Of a stretch of 64,000 bases of DNA, positions 43,202 through 53,119 are shown piece after piece; position 1 is the stretch's first letter; each line of letters opens with the position of its first letter. The stretch lies in contig NZ_AUMF01000018.1 of NCBI RefSeq assembly GCF_000430545.1, positions 37,266 through 101,265 of the forward strand, given 5' to 3'. This stretch comes from Tenacibaculum ovolyticum DSM 18103 (GTDB taxonomy: Bacteria > Bacteroidota > Bacteroidia > Flavobacteriales > Flavobacteriaceae). The notes below the pieces were generated by a model that saw only the letters and a program-made list of their open reading frames with translations, did not search any database and was not told where the DNA came from. Position numbers and translations under genes: made by a program.

Positions 43202-44404
43202 TTGAAATTTTCTTTATACATAGCTAAAAGGTATCTGTTTTCTAAAACAAGCACAAACGCAATAAATATAATTACATTTATTGCCGTTTTTGGTGTTGTT
43301 ATAGGAGCGTTAGCGTTGTTTGTTATTTTATCTGGATATTCAGGATTAAGAACATTTAGCGATGCTATGCTTAGCGTATCTGACCCTGATATAAAAATAA
43401 CAACAGTTAAAGGAAAGTCTTTTAAATATTCAGAAGAAGTTCATCAAAAATTAATTAAGGATGCTGAAATAAGTGCAGTTTCAAAAATTATTGAAGAACG
43501 TGTTTTTTTAAAGTATAAAGATAAAAGTCAAGTAGCATACATAAAAGGAGTTGATGAAAGTTATAAAAGTGTTATTCCTACAGATTCTCTATTAACTATA
43601 GGGACTTGGATTGATCCTGAGTTTAAAAACACTGCTGTTATAGGTTACGGAATTTCATATAAATTATCGTTAAGTGTTTTAAATTTTGGTGAGCCTTTAC
43701 AAATTTTGGTACCAAAACCAGGAAAGGGTTTTGTAAATGCAAATAATGCTTATAAATCGGTATCTACCCAAATAATTGGCGCCTATTCTGGGACAGAAGA
43801 ATTTGAAAATAAATATGTTTTTACAGAGTTGTCTTTAGCGCAAGAATTATTGAACTATGAAGAAAATCAAATTTCAGGAATAGCGCTTAAGTTAAAATCA
43901 GCGGTCGATTTAGACGATTTTCAAGAGCGATTACAAGATGATTTAGGGAGTGATTTTAACGTGCAAACAAGAGCTCAGTTAAACTCGCTACACTACAAAG
44001 TTATTAATACAGAAAGGTTTATTACTTATCTGATTTTTACATTAATACTAGCGATTGCTTTGTTTAACGTAATTGGGTCAATAATTATGATGATTATTGA
44101 CAAGCGAAAAAACCTTAAGACTTTATATAGCTTAGGAACTAGTATTGACGAGATAAAAAAAATATTTATACTACAAGGTTTTTTATTAACAATTGTAGGT
44201 ATGGTTATAGGCTTAGTCTTGGGTGTCATCTTGGTTATAATTCAACAGCGTTATGAATTGTTTATGATTACCGAAAGTTTAGCGTATCCTGTTGAGTTTA
44301 GATGGATGAATTTAGTAATTATTATTATTACAATATTAATGCTAGGTTACATTGCTGCAAAAATAGCAAGCTCAAGAATATCTAAGAATTTTATTGAAAA
44401 ATAG
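43202..44404 (+). CDS. LolC/LolE-like ABC transporter permease (FtsX domain)
   Basis: This 400-residue protein has four membrane helices. The first is near residues 20-45 and the other three are in the last 135 residues, around a large periplasmic domain (MacB/LolCE type). It begins FSLYIAKRYLFSKTSTNAINIIT, which is the usual start of these proteins. A stop lies six codons upstream and the start is TTG at 43202, as no ATG fits. With an ABC ATPase it probably moves lipoproteins toward the outer membrane. The ATPase is not adjacent. Confidence 0.88.
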   Translation: MKFSLYIAKRYLFSKTSTNAINIITFIAVFGVVIGALALFVILSGYSGLRTFSDAMLSVSDPDIKITTVKGKSFKYSEEVHQKLIKDAEISAVSKIIEERVFLKYKDKSQVAYIKGVDESYKSVIPTDSLLTIGTWIDPEFKNTAVIGYGISYKLSLSVLNFGEPLQILVPKPGKGFVNANNAYKSVSTQIIGAYSGTEEFENKYVFTELSLAQELLNYEENQISGIALKLKSAVDLDDFQERLQDDLGSDFNVQTRAQLNSLHYKVINTERFITYLIFTLILAIALFNVIGSIIMMIIDKRKNLKTLYSLGTSIDEIKKIFILQGFLLTIVGMVIGLVLGVILVIIQQRYELFMITESLAYPVEFRWMNLVIIIITILMLGYIAAKIASSRISKNFIEK

Positions 44405-44406
44405 AA

Positions 44407-45408
44407 TTACCTAATTTCAGGAATAATCATATTTCCAAACTTAGCTTCCACTTCATCAAAAGCAGCAAAAACATCTTTTGCATCATCAGAAGTTACCATT
44501 TTCATTCGGTATTCTTTAAAATGAGGAATTCCTTTAAAATAATTTGTATAATGCCTTCTAGTTTCAAAAACCCCTAAAACTGGGCCTTTCCAGTCAATAG
44601 CCATCTGTAAATGTCTACGAGCCATTTCTACACGTTGTGCAATTGTTGGCTTAGCTAAATACTTACCCGTTTTAAAGAAGTGTTTAACTTCGTTAAAAAA
44701 CCAAGGATAACCAATAGCAGCCCTACCAATCATACAGCCATCTAATCCATATTTGTCTCGCATTTCCATAGCTCTTTCAGGAGAAGTAACATCACCATTA
44801 CCAAAGACAGGAATATGCATTCTTTGGTTGTTTTTAACCTCAGAAATTAACGACCAATCTGCATCACCTTTATACATTTGTGCACGAGTACGTCCATGAA
44901 TAGAAATTGCAGCGCAACCAACATCTTGTAGGCGCTCGGCAACTTCAACTATTTGAATAGAATCATGATCCCAGCCTAAACGAGTTTTTACGGTAACTGG
45001 TAAATTGGTGTGTTTTACCATGGCCTCAGTAAGAGAAACCATTAAATCGATGTCTTTTAAAATTCCAGCACCAGCACCTTTAGAAACAACTTTTTTTACA
45101 GGGCAACCAAAGTTAATATCAATAATATCAGGGTTCGATTTTTCTACAATCTCAACCGTTTTTAACATCGATTCTAAATTAGCACCAAAAATTTGTATTC
45201 CAACTGGGCGTTCTTTTTCGTAAATGTCTAACTTCATTACGCTTTTTGCAGCGTCACGAATTAATCCTTCCGAAGAAATAAATTCAGTATAAACCACATC
45301 AGCACCGTTCTCTTTGCACAAAGCTCTAAACGGTGGATCACTCACATCTTCCATCGGCGCTAATAATAGCGGAAAATCAGGAAGTTCAATATTTCCAATT
45401 TTTACCAT
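44407..45408 (-). CDS. dusB: tRNA-dihydrouridine synthase DusB
   Basis: The 333-residue FMN enzyme reduces uridines in the tRNA D-loop. It has LAPMEDVSDPPFRALCKENGADVVYTEF at the N-terminus, the catalytic-cysteine segment INFGCPVKKVVSKGAGAG near residue 98, TVKTRLGWD and the SIHGRTRAQMYKG motif. The C-terminal helical RNA-binding part is present. It is convergent with the LolC/E-like permease, and only 2 bases separate the two stops. Confidence 0.94.
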   Translation of the reverse strand: MVKIGNIELPDFPLLLAPMEDVSDPPFRALCKENGADVVYTEFISSEGLIRDAAKSVMKLDIYEKERPVGIQIFGANLESMLKTVEIVEKSNPDIIDINFGCPVKKVVSKGAGAGILKDIDLMVSLTEAMVKHTNLPVTVKTRLGWDHDSIQIVEVAERLQDVGCAAISIHGRTRAQMYKGDADWSLISEVKNNQRMHIPVFGNGDVTSPERAMEMRDKYGLDGCMIGRAAIGYPWFFNEVKHFFKTGKYLAKPTIAQRVEMARRHLQMAIDWKGPVLGVFETRRHYTNYFKGIPHFKEYRMKMVTSDDAKDVFAAFDEVEAKFGNMIIPEIR

Positions 45409-45450
45409 AATGCAAAGTTAGTTTTTATTTTTTATTGAATAAATTTTTAA

Positions 45451-45481
45451 TTGTACAACGTTTTACAATAAAGTATCTTTG
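45451..45481 (+). promoter_or_regulatory. lepA promoter with both Bacteroidota elements
   Basis: TTG at 45451-45453 and TATCTTTG at 45474-45481 are 20 bases apart and precede the ATG at 45511. It is one of the clearest promoters here. Confidence 0.68.
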
Positions 45482-45510
45482 GCAGTCATAAGAGGTTAGA
45501 AATACGACGA

Positions 45511-47307
45511 ATGAAGAAAATTAGAAATTTTTGCATTATTGCACATATTGATCACGGTAAAAGTACACTTGCCGATAGGTTATTAGATTATACTGGAGCT
45601 GTAACTGAGAGAGAAAAAAAATCACAGTTGTTAGATAGTATGGATTTAGAGCGTGAACGTGGTATTACCATTAAGTCACACGCTATTCAAATGGATTATA
45701 CTTATGAAGGTGAAGATTATATTTTAAATTTAATTGATACACCTGGTCACGTAGATTTTTCTTACGAAGTTTCTCGTTCTATTGCAGCCTGTGAAGGAGC
45801 ATTGCTAATTGTTGATGCTGCGCAAAGTATTCAGGCGCAAACAATTTCTAATTTATATTTAGCTTTAGATAATGACTTGGAAATTATTCCTGTATTAAAT
45901 AAAGTAGATTTACCATCAGCAAACCCTGAAGAAGTAACTGATGATATTGTTGACTTATTAGGTTGTGAGCCAGAGGATGTAATTCATGCAAGTGGAAAAA
46001 CAGGTTTTGGTGTTGATAATATTTTAGCTGCAATTATTGCTAAAGTTCCACCACCGCAAGGTAACCCAGATGCACCATTAAAGGCGTTAATTTTTGATTC
46101 AGTTTACAATTCTTATAGAGGAATTGAAACTTACTTTAGAGTAATAGATGGTTCTATTAAAAAGAATCAGCGTATTAAGTTTATGTCAACCGATACCGAG
46201 TATAAAGCGGATGAAGTTGGTACTTTAAAGTTAGAGCAAGAAGTAAAGCAAGAAGTAAAAACAGGTGATGTAGGTTATTTAATAACAGGTATTAAAGTAG
46301 CAAAAGAGGTGAAAGTAGGTGATACGATTACTGATTTTGAAAACCCTACAGAAACTCATATTGATGGTTTTGAAGATGTAAAACCAATGGTTTTTGCGGG
46401 TATTTACCCTGTAGATACTGAAGATTACGAAGAACTTCGTAATTCGATGGAAAAATTACAATTAAATGATGCTTCTTTGGTGTTTCAGCCAGAAAGTTCA
46501 GCAGCATTAGGTTTTGGTTTTCGATGTGGATTCTTAGGGATGTTACACATGGAAATTATTCAAGAGCGTTTAGAACGTGAATTTAATATGACTGTGATTA
46601 CCACAGTTCCTAACGTTTCTTATCACGCATATACGAAGAAAAATCCTGAGGAAATCGTATTACTAAATAATCCAACAGATTTACCAGATCCATCAAGATT
46701 AGAGAAAGTAGAGGAGCCTTTTATTAAAGCATCAATAATTACGAAATCTGATTTTGTAGGACAAGTTATGTCACTTTGTATTGAGAAAAGAGGAGAAATA
46801 GTAAATCAAACATATTTAACAACTGAAAGAGTTGAATTAATTTTTGATATGCCTTTAGCAGAAATCGTATTTGATTTTTATGATAGATTAAAAACAGTTT
46901 CAAAAGGGTATGCATCTTTTGATTATTCTCCAATAGGAATGCGAACATCTAAACTAGTTCGTGTAGATATTTTACTAAATGGTGATACTGTTGATGCACT
47001 TTCAGCATTATTACATGCAGACAATGCTTATACGATAGGTAAAAAAATTGTAGAAAAATTAAAGGAACTAATACCAAGACAACAGTTTGATATTCCTATT
47101 CAGGCTGCAATTGGAGCAAAAATTATTGCAAGAGAAACAACAAAAGCATTACGTAAAGATGTAACAGCAAAATGTTATGGAGGTGATATTTCTAGAAAAC
47201 GTAAGTTATTAGAGAAGCAGAAAAAAGGTAAGAAAAGAATGCGTCAAGTTGGTAATGTAGAAATTCCACAAGAAGCATTTATGGCTGTTTTAAAGTTGAA
47301 TGATTAA
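45511..47307 (+). CDS. lepA: elongation factor 4 (LepA)
   Basis: This 598-residue GTPase has the G1 loop AHIDHGKST at 12-20, the switch segment [15 protein letters not shown] (G3) and NKVD (G4). It then has the EF-G-like domains II, III and V and the LepA-specific C-terminal domain ending [32 protein letters not shown]. It acts on stalled or mistranslocated ribosomes. Length and start match the family. A strong terminator follows. Confidence 0.97.
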   Translation: MKKIRNFCIIAHIDHGKSTLADRLLDYTGAVTEREKKSQLLDSMDLERERGITIKSHAIQMDYTYEGEDYILNLIDTPGHVDFSYEVSRSIAACEGALLIVDAAQSIQAQTISNLYLALDNDLEIIPVLNKVDLPSANPEEVTDDIVDLLGCEPEDVIHASGKTGFGVDNILAAIIAKVPPPQGNPDAPLKALIFDSVYNSYRGIETYFRVIDGSIKKNQRIKFMSTDTEYKADEVGTLKLEQEVKQEVKTGDVGYLITGIKVAKEVKVGDTITDFENPTETHIDGFEDVKPMVFAGIYPVDTEDYEELRNSMEKLQLNDASLVFQPESSAALGFGFRCGFLGMLHMEIIQERLEREFNMTVITTVPNVSYHAYTKKNPEEIVLLNNPTDLPDPSRLEKVEEPFIKASIITKSDFVGQVMSLCIEKRGEIVNQTYLTTERVELIFDMPLAEIVFDFYDRLKTVSKGYASFDYSPIGMRTSKLVRVDILLNGDTVDALSALLHADNAYTIGKKIVEKLKELIPRQQFDIPIQAAIGAKIIARETTKALRKDVTAKCYGGDISRKRKLLEKQKKGKKRMRQVGNVEIPQEAFMAVLKLND

Positions 47308-47328
47308 TCTTAAAAAAGATATAAAATT

Positions 47329-47359
47329 AAAAAGCATCAGAATAATTCTGATGCTTTTT
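47329..47359 (+). terminator. intrinsic terminator after lepA
   Basis: AAAAAGCATCAGAA (47329-47342) and TTCTGATGCTTTTT (47346-47359) pair perfectly over a 3-base loop, followed by T. Confidence 0.92.
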
Positions 47360-47384
47360 TGATTATTATTGCGAATAAGTAAAC

Positions 47385-47663
47385 TTATTTACATGTCGCT
47401 CCAGCTGATTCTTGAGCTGCAGTAATAGAGTCTATTGTTTGTCCTTCTGCGAAATCTAGTGTTTCACTGTTAGATACACCTCCTAAACTTACTTTTATAG
47501 TGTAAGTACCATTTCCATTATCACAGTATTCAGTAGTTGTTTTAATGTTGAGTACACTCATTTCACAAGATTTACAAGGAGATTCTTCTACTTGTTTGTC
47601 ATCAGAACAAGAAATGAAAGCAACAGTAGCTAACATAGCAATTGATAAAATAATTTTTTTCAT
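47385..47663 (-). CDS. small cysteine-containing lipoprotein
   Basis: The 92-residue protein has a lipoprotein signal ending at Cys19 (VAFISCSDDK) and a short mature part with Cys30, Cys33, Cys47 and Cys91. These could form two disulphides or a metal site (SPCKSCEM). No family is recognised. It is alone on the minus strand between the lepA terminator and a 338-base gap. Confidence 0.65.
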   Translation of the reverse strand: MKKIILSIAMLATVAFISCSDDKQVEESPCKSCEMSVLNIKTTTEYCDNGNGTYTIKVSLGGVSNSETLDFAEGQTIDSITAAQESAGATCK

Positions 47664-48001
47664 AGTTTAATAAAATTTAAAAGTTTAAGCTGTAAATCTA
47701 ATAAAAATAAATTAATATACTTATTATAAGGCCCGTTTATTAATTTTATAGTAGTAAAAGGAGTGCTGATTGACTTTTACCTTTTACTTCTTAAATTTAA
47801 AGAAATTAAATTAGTGTGCTAAAAAAGGGCAATATATTGGACATAAACATAAGTTTCTGCCTTTGCAAAGCTGTTTTTGTAATAAATATTTCAAGTAAAT
47901 CTTGTTTTAATACATGTTGGATTGTTTTAACTTACTATAATTAAAAGTGTTTTAAATGTTATTAAACTATGAAAAAATGAGTTTTTAAATCTCTTTTGAC
48001 A
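47664..48001. other. 338-bp AT-rich gap without visible features
   Basis: It lies between two minus-strand genes. I see no gene, no tRNA, no good hairpin and no exact TAnnTTTG box facing the small lipoprotein gene. Confidence 0.6.
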
Positions 48002-48700
48002 TTAATCTCTACCACCTAAAACTTGTAGTGCCCAATATAAAAGCATTGCTAAAGAACCTAATGCAGCAACTAGATATGTTCTTGCAGCCCATTTTAAAGC
48101 ATCTTTAGATCCTGCAAGTTCTTCACGCGTTACAATGTGTTTATTTTCTAACCAAGCTAAGGCTCTATTACTAGCATCATATTCAACAGGTAAGGTAATA
48201 AAGCTAAATAAAGTACCCATTCCCATAAAAGCTAAACCACCAATGGCAACCATTTGTCCAATTCCTGGTTGTCCAGCTCCAGCACCTAAAATAATACCTC
48301 CGATAACCATCCATTGAGAAAAACGAGAAGAAATATTAACAATAGGAACTAATTTAGATCGCATAGTTAACCATTTATAAGCTTTAGCATGTTGTACAGC
48401 GTGCCCAACTTCATGAGCAGCAACAGCAGCTGCTGAAGCATTTCTTTGATTGTAAACACCTTCACTTAAATTAACAGTTTTATTTTGTGGGTTGTAATGG
48501 TCGGTTAACATTCCTGGAGTAGAAATAACTTTTACATCATAAATGCCGTGATCATCTAGCATCTTTTGAGCTATTTCAGCACCATTCATGCCGTTTCGTA
48601 AGTGAACTTGCGAATATTTCTTGAATTTTCTTTTAAGCGTATTACTAACTACCCAACTTATTAAAGAAATAATACCAATTAGAATATAAAAACCTATCAT
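48002..48700 (-). CDS. YugP-type zinc metallopeptidase, membrane-bound
   Basis: This 232-residue protein has an N-terminal membrane helix (FYILIGIISLISWVV), the zinc motif HEVGH at 96-100 followed by AVQHA, and two further helices near the end. It fits the neutral zinc metallopeptidase family of YugP (Zn_peptidase_2). The role is unknown in most species and probably concerns membrane protein quality control. It stands alone and is divergent from the asparaginase gene. Confidence 0.9.
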   Translation of the reverse strand: MIGFYILIGIISLISWVVSNTLKRKFKKYSQVHLRNGMNGAEIAQKMLDDHGIYDVKVISTPGMLTDHYNPQNKTVNLSEGVYNQRNASAAAVAAHEVGHAVQHAKAYKWLTMRSKLVPIVNISSRFSQWMVIGGIILGAGAGQPGIGQMVAIGGLAFMGMGTLFSFITLPVEYDASNRALAWLENKHIVTREELAGSKDALKWAARTYLVAALGSLAMLLYWALQVLGGRD

Positions 48701-48796
48701 AATTTATTTAGTTTTAAAATTTTGTGTCATTTTTGTACGATAAATTTACAACATAAATTATTCCATAATTAAATTACTTATAATAAAAGTGTCATA

Positions 48797-49828
48797 ATGT
48801 CAAATAAACCTAAAATTTTAATAGTATATACAGGAGGAACCATTGGTATGGTTAAGGATTACAAAACAGGAGCATTAAAAGCTTTTGATTTTAGTCAGAT
48901 ATCTAGTAAAATTCCTGAATTGCAACAATTACATTGTGATATTTCTACAATTTCATTTGACGAGCCAATAGATTCATCAAATATGAATGTTAATTATTAT
49001 ATTGATATTGCTGAAATTATTTCTGACAATTACGATAAATTTGATGGTTTTGTGGTTCTTACAGGTTCAGATACGATGTCTTATACTTCATCTGCAATTA
49101 GCTTTATGTTTGAAAACCTACAGAAACCTGTAATTTTCACAGGGTCTCAATTACCAATAGGTGATTTGCGAACAGATGCTAAAGAGAATTTAATAACCTC
49201 GATACAGGTTGCGTCAACTTATGAAAACGGAAAGCCAGTAATTCAAGAAGTTGGACTGTATTTTGAGTATAAATTATATAGAGCGAATCGAACAACAAAG
49301 ATAAACGCAGAACAATTTGAAGCTTTTGCGTCAATGAATTACCCACCTTTAGCTGAAAGTGGTGTTCATTTAAATTTTAATTATCCAATTTTATTTAAAC
49401 CAGTTAAAGAAGAAAATAAACTTGTTTTTAGAAAAAAATTAGATAATAATGTTGCTGTTTTAAAGCTTTTTCCAGGGATAACAGCTTCTGTTGTAGCTAG
49501 TTTTATAAATATACCTAATTTAAAAGGTATAATACTAGAAACTTATGGCTCTGGAAATGCACCTACAGAAAAATGGTTTATAGAGTTGTTAGAACAAGCT
49601 ATAGGGAAAGGTATTTATATCGTTAATGTAACTCAGTGTGCAGGAGGGAGTGTTATACTCGGACACTATGAAACAAGCTCTGATTTAAAACGTATCGGAA
49701 TTGTTGATGGAAAAAATATTACAACAGAAACAGCTATAGCAAAAATGATGTATTTATTGGGAGAAAAGTTCTCTAGAGAAGAATTTAAGCAGTATTTTGA
49801 AACATCATTAAGAGGAGAAATCAATTAA
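48797..49828 (+). CDS. type I L-asparaginase
   Basis: The 343-residue enzyme has the N-terminal TGGTIG at 12-17, with Thr as the first nucleophile, and LTGSDTM at 88-94 with the second Thr. There is no signal peptide, so it is cytosolic, as for AnsA. It hydrolyses asparagine to aspartate and ammonia. The GSQLPIGDLRTDAKENLI segment is also typical. Length is close to E. coli AnsA (338). Confidence 0.93.
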   Translation: MSNKPKILIVYTGGTIGMVKDYKTGALKAFDFSQISSKIPELQQLHCDISTISFDEPIDSSNMNVNYYIDIAEIISDNYDKFDGFVVLTGSDTMSYTSSAISFMFENLQKPVIFTGSQLPIGDLRTDAKENLITSIQVASTYENGKPVIQEVGLYFEYKLYRANRTTKINAEQFEAFASMNYPPLAESGVHLNFNYPILFKPVKEENKLVFRKKLDNNVAVLKLFPGITASVVASFINIPNLKGIILETYGSGNAPTEKWFIELLEQAIGKGIYIVNVTQCAGGSVILGHYETSSDLKRIGIVDGKNITTETAIAKMMYLLGEKFSREEFKQYFETSLRGEIN

Positions 49829-50069
49829 ATTGATTTCTTTAAGACAATTTTAACGACTATAACTACTTGAAATTGTATATAAAATGAAAAAAATGTTATA
49901 AATATCATCGTTTTTTTTAATGTCCCAACATTTTTTTGTTACTTGGCACTCTGAAAATAAAAAGTGCATTAACTACAAGCAAAGAATGACTTATTTATAA
50001 AAAATTAAGTTTTTTGTAGTAAAATTTGTATTTTTAACCCGTTAACTATTTAAAATTAATTATAACAAA

Positions 50070-50789
50070 ATGAAAAAAGTAGTAAATTTCCTAACTGTTG
50101 CAGGATTTATGTTTTTAGGAGCTATTCAGTCAACATTTGCACAAGATGCTGTAATTGAGAAAACTTTTCACCAAGAGTTAAAACAACGTTTTATTGAAGG
50201 GGACCCTCAGTTTATGGGAATCGTATTGGTAGCTTTAATTTTAGGTTTAGCAATTGCAATTGAAAGAATTATTTATTTAAACATGGCAACAACTAATACT
50301 AAGAAATTAGTAGCTAGTGTAGATGAGGCTTTAAGTTCAGGTGGTGTAGAAGCTGCTAAAGAAGTTTGTAGAAATACAAAAGGGCCTGTTGCTTCTATCT
50401 TTTATCAAGGATTAGAAAGAGCAGACGAAGGTTTAGAGGCTGCTGAAAAAGCTGTAGTAGGTTATGGTGGAGTACAAATGGGATTATTAGAGAAAAATGT
50501 TTCTTGGTTATCTTTATTTATTGCTTTAGCACCGATGTTAGGGTTCATGGGAACTGTAATTGGTATGATTGAGGCTTTTGATAAAATTGCAGTAGCAAAT
50601 GATATTTCTCCAGCAGTAGTAGCAGGTGGTATTAAAATTGCACTTTTAACAACTGTATTTGGTCTTGTTGCAGCAATTATATTACAGATTTTTTATAATT
50701 ATATCGTTTCTAAAATTGATAGTATTGTAAATAACATGGAAAATGCTTCAATTTCTTTAATCGACTTATTAGCTAAGTATAAAAAATAA
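50070..50789 (+). CDS. ExbB/TolQ/MotA-family proton channel protein
   Basis: This 239-residue protein has a signal-like N-terminal helix, a second helix (MGIVLVALILGLAIAIERIIYL) and two helices after a cytoplasmic part, with ALAPMLGFMGTVIGMIEAFDKIA and KIALLTTVFGLVAAIILQIFYNYI. This is the ExbB/TolQ layout. The first helix could be a signal peptide (QSTFAQ). It starts a cluster with a small membrane protein and two ExbD-like proteins. The complex would use the proton gradient to energise TonB or gliding-type machinery. Confidence 0.93.
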   Translation: MKKVVNFLTVAGFMFLGAIQSTFAQDAVIEKTFHQELKQRFIEGDPQFMGIVLVALILGLAIAIERIIYLNMATTNTKKLVASVDEALSSGGVEAAKEVCRNTKGPVASIFYQGLERADEGLEAAEKAVVGYGGVQMGLLEKNVSWLSLFIALAPMLGFMGTVIGMIEAFDKIAVANDISPAVVAGGIKIALLTTVFGLVAAIILQIFYNYIVSKIDSIVNNMENASISLIDLLAKYKK

Positions 50790-50797
50790 TCAATCGT

Positions 50798-51235
50798 ATG
50801 AATAATAAAATATTAACATTACTTGTAGCAGCAATATCATTAATTGGTATCGCGCTATTCGTAAACGTTGTAAGAATAGATGCCGAAGATACGCAAGCGC
50901 TATCTGATGCTGTTTCTCCTTTAGTAAGTTATTCATATTATTTGCTAATTGTAATTGTAATTGTAGCTGTGGTAATTTCATTATTAAGCATGTTTAAAAA
51001 CCCAGCCGCATTAAAGAAAACTTTACTAGGTATAGTAGCCTTAGGTGTTGTTTTTGTAGTGTCTTATTTTATGGCTTCAGATAGTGAAGTGTTAGGAGCA
51101 GACGGAGGTCAGTTAGTAGCTGCAGGAAGTATTTCTAAATGGGTAGGATCTGGAATTAGGTTTACCATAGTTTTAGGTGCTATTGCAGGAGCTTTCTTCG
51201 TAGTAGATTTATTAAAAGGAATAGTTAAATCGTAA
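50798..51235 (+). CDS. small membrane protein of the ExbB/ExbD cluster
   Basis: The 145-residue protein has four hydrophobic segments (TLLVAAISLIGIALFVNVV, YYLLIVIVIVAVVISLLSMF, LLGIVALGVVFVVSYFM, FTIVLGAIAGAFFVVDLL). It is not related to ExbB by any motif that I can see. It lies 8 bases after the ExbB-like gene and 6 before the first ExbD-like gene, so it is probably an accessory subunit. This position is conserved in Flavobacteriia as I recall. The function is unknown. Confidence 0.8.
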   Translation: MNNKILTLLVAAISLIGIALFVNVVRIDAEDTQALSDAVSPLVSYSYYLLIVIVIVAVVISLLSMFKNPAALKKTLLGIVALGVVFVVSYFMASDSEVLGADGGQLVAAGSISKWVGSGIRFTIVLGAIAGAFFVVDLLKGIVKS

Positions 51236-51241
51236 GTTATT

Positions 51242-51868
51242 ATGGCAAGAAGAGAAAACCCAGAAATTAATGCAGGTTCGATGGCAGATATTGCATTCTT
51301 GCTACTTATCTTTTTCCTTGTAACAACTACAATGGATGTTGATTCAGGTATCCCTAAAAAGTTAGCTGAAAGAACAGATGCTATACCTCCTATTGTAAAA
51401 GAGAAAAACATCTTTCAGATAAGTATTAACAGAAATAACCAATTATTCGTTGAGAATGAAGGTATGGAGTTAAAAGATTTAAAAGATGCTGCTATAAAGT
51501 TTATAGACAATGGTGGAGGTAAAGGTAACCCTATGCCAGGAAAAGATGTAGGAGCAGCTTGTAACTATTGTAAAGGTGCCAAAGACCCTAGCTCATCAGA
51601 TCACCCTAACAAAGCAATTATTGCAGTTGAAAGTGATAGAGGTACTGAGTTTGGTACATATGTAGCAGTTCAAAACGAATTGTTAAAAGCATATGCTGAG
51701 TTGCGTAATAAATTATGCCAAGATAAATATGGTATTAGTTTTACTGAATTAGACAAGGCTTTTAAAGCAGGTGCAAGAAAAGATAAAGCGTTAAGGAAAA
51801 AAGTTGAAGATATTAAGAGTAGTTATCCTCAAATTATATCTGATTCTGAACCAACGAATGTTCAATAG
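51242..51868 (+). CDS. ExbD/TolR-like protein with a cysteine-containing insertion
   Basis: This 208-residue protein has a single N-terminal helix, GSMADIAFLLLIFFLVTTTM with the proton-path Asp16, and a periplasmic ExbD domain. An insertion at about 91-122 is Gly-rich and holds a Cys-x-x-Cys (C107, C110), with a further Cys159. Ordinary ExbD is about 140 residues, so the insertion adds about 60. It pairs with the ExbD-like protein next to it. The CxxC may form a disulphide in the periplasm. Confidence 0.88.
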   Translation: MARRENPEINAGSMADIAFLLLIFFLVTTTMDVDSGIPKKLAERTDAIPPIVKEKNIFQISINRNNQLFVENEGMELKDLKDAAIKFIDNGGGKGNPMPGKDVGAACNYCKGAKDPSSSDHPNKAIIAVESDRGTEFGTYVAVQNELLKAYAELRNKLCQDKYGISFTELDKAFKAGARKDKALRKKVEDIKSSYPQIISDSEPTNVQ

Positions 51869-51886
51869 TATTAAAACAATTTAAGT

Positions 51887-52357
51887 ATGTCTAAATTTAA
51901 TAAGAAGAAAAAAGAGATGCCAGCAGTGAATACATCTTCACTACCTGATATTGTTTTTATGTTATTGTTTTTCTTCATGGTTACAACGGTAATGAGAGAA
52001 AGTGATTTAGCAATAGAGGCTCCTCGTTTACCTAGTGCAAGTGAAGTAAAAAAACTTGAACGTAAAAGTTTAGTAAGTACAATTTACGTAGGTAAAGCAA
52101 AAGATGCTAAATATGGTACAAGTTATAATAGAATTCAGTTAAATGATAAGATTGCTACACCAGATGATGTACCTTCTTTTATTTTCTTAGAAAGAGATAA
52201 ATTAGCAGAGTCTGATGTTCCTTTCATGACAACTTCTATTAAGGCAGATAAAGAATCGAGTGTTGGTACTTTAGCTGATATTCGTGAGAAATTAAGAGAC
52301 GTAAATGCTCTTAAGTTAAGTTTGTCTACTCACAAAGCAAGTGATATTAAAAAGTAA
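51887..52357 (+). CDS. second ExbD/TolR-like protein
   Basis: The 156-residue protein has one N-terminal helix with SLPDIVFMLLFFFMVTTVM (Asp21 as the proton-path residue) and a periplasmic ExbD domain, without the cysteine insertion of its neighbour. Two different ExbD-like proteins in tandem are usual in Bacteroidota, and the pair may form a heterodimer in an ExbB-ExbD pentamer-dimer. A strong terminator follows. Confidence 0.92.
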   Translation: MSKFNKKKKEMPAVNTSSLPDIVFMLLFFFMVTTVMRESDLAIEAPRLPSASEVKKLERKSLVSTIYVGKAKDAKYGTSYNRIQLNDKIATPDDVPSFIFLERDKLAESDVPFMTTSIKADKESSVGTLADIREKLRDVNALKLSLSTHKASDIKK

Positions 52358-52380
52358 TTACTTTTTAAAAACAAATAAAT

Positions 52381-52412
52381 AAAAAAGAGCAATCATTTGA
52401 TTGCTCTTTTTT
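52381..52412. terminator. intrinsic terminator after the ExbB/ExbD cluster
   Basis: AAAAAAGAGCAATCA (52381-52395) pairs with TGATTGCTCTTTTTT (52398-52412). The T-run follows on both strands. Confidence 0.9.
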
Positions 52413-52450
52413 TATACAATATAAACTTCTTTTAACGTTAGTTAATTAAT

Positions 52451-53119
52451 ATGAAAAACATAATAACTTTATTTTTAGTTTTTATCTCTGTATACAGCTA
52501 TGCTCAAAAGGATTCCTTAAACTTAGGAGACAAGTACTGGGAAGATCAATTGTATATAAATATTTCTTATAATATTTTAAAAAATCAACCAAAAGGAATA
52601 GGAAAGAGTGGTTTTTCTTATGGTTTTTCAGGGGGTTATATAAAAGATATTCCTCTTGTTAAAAATGGTCGAAAAGCGATTGGTATTGGTATTGGTTATG
52701 GTTTTGATTCTTTTAATCATAGTTTAAAAGTAGTAGAAGGAGCTCCTAATGTTTTTCAAATAGATAACACAATTACAGCAAATAAATTAAAAATTCATAA
52801 TATTGAAGTTCCTATTGAGTTTAGGTGGAGATCTTCAACTGTTAATAGTTATTCTTTTTGGAGATTCTATACAGGAATTAAATTAAGTTATAATTTTAAT
52901 AATAGTTTCAGTTATAATGATTCTGGAGTAAACTTCAGCTTTTCAAATTTAAAAGAATTTAATAAATTTCAAACAGGTTTAATCCTTTCAGCAGGATATG
53001 GAACATTCAATTTTCATGTATATTATGGGCTCTCTCCCTTATTAAAGAATACTTCTTTAAATGGGTATAGTATTAATTCAAATATTATAAGATTTGGACT
53101 AAGCTTTTATTTATTATAA
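52451..53119 (+). CDS. outer membrane beta-barrel protein (PorT-like)
   Basis: This 222-residue protein has a signal peptide (LFLVFISVYSYAQ) and a chain of aromatic beta strands (FSYGFSGGYIKDI, AIGIGIGYGFDSF, SFWRFYTGIKLSYNF), ending in FGLSFYLL. It resembles PorT-type barrels of Bacteroidota, which in some species belong to the type IX secretion system. That role cannot be inferred for this copy. Its last 6 bases overlap the convergent gene at 53114. Confidence 0.78.
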   Translation: MKNIITLFLVFISVYSYAQKDSLNLGDKYWEDQLYINISYNILKNQPKGIGKSGFSYGFSGGYIKDIPLVKNGRKAIGIGIGYGFDSFNHSLKVVEGAPNVFQIDNTITANKLKIHNIEVPIEFRWRSSTVNSYSFWRFYTGIKLSYNFNNSFSYNDSGVNFSFSNLKEFNKFQTGLILSAGYGTFNFHVYYGLSPLLKNTSLNGYSINSNIIRFGLSFYLL

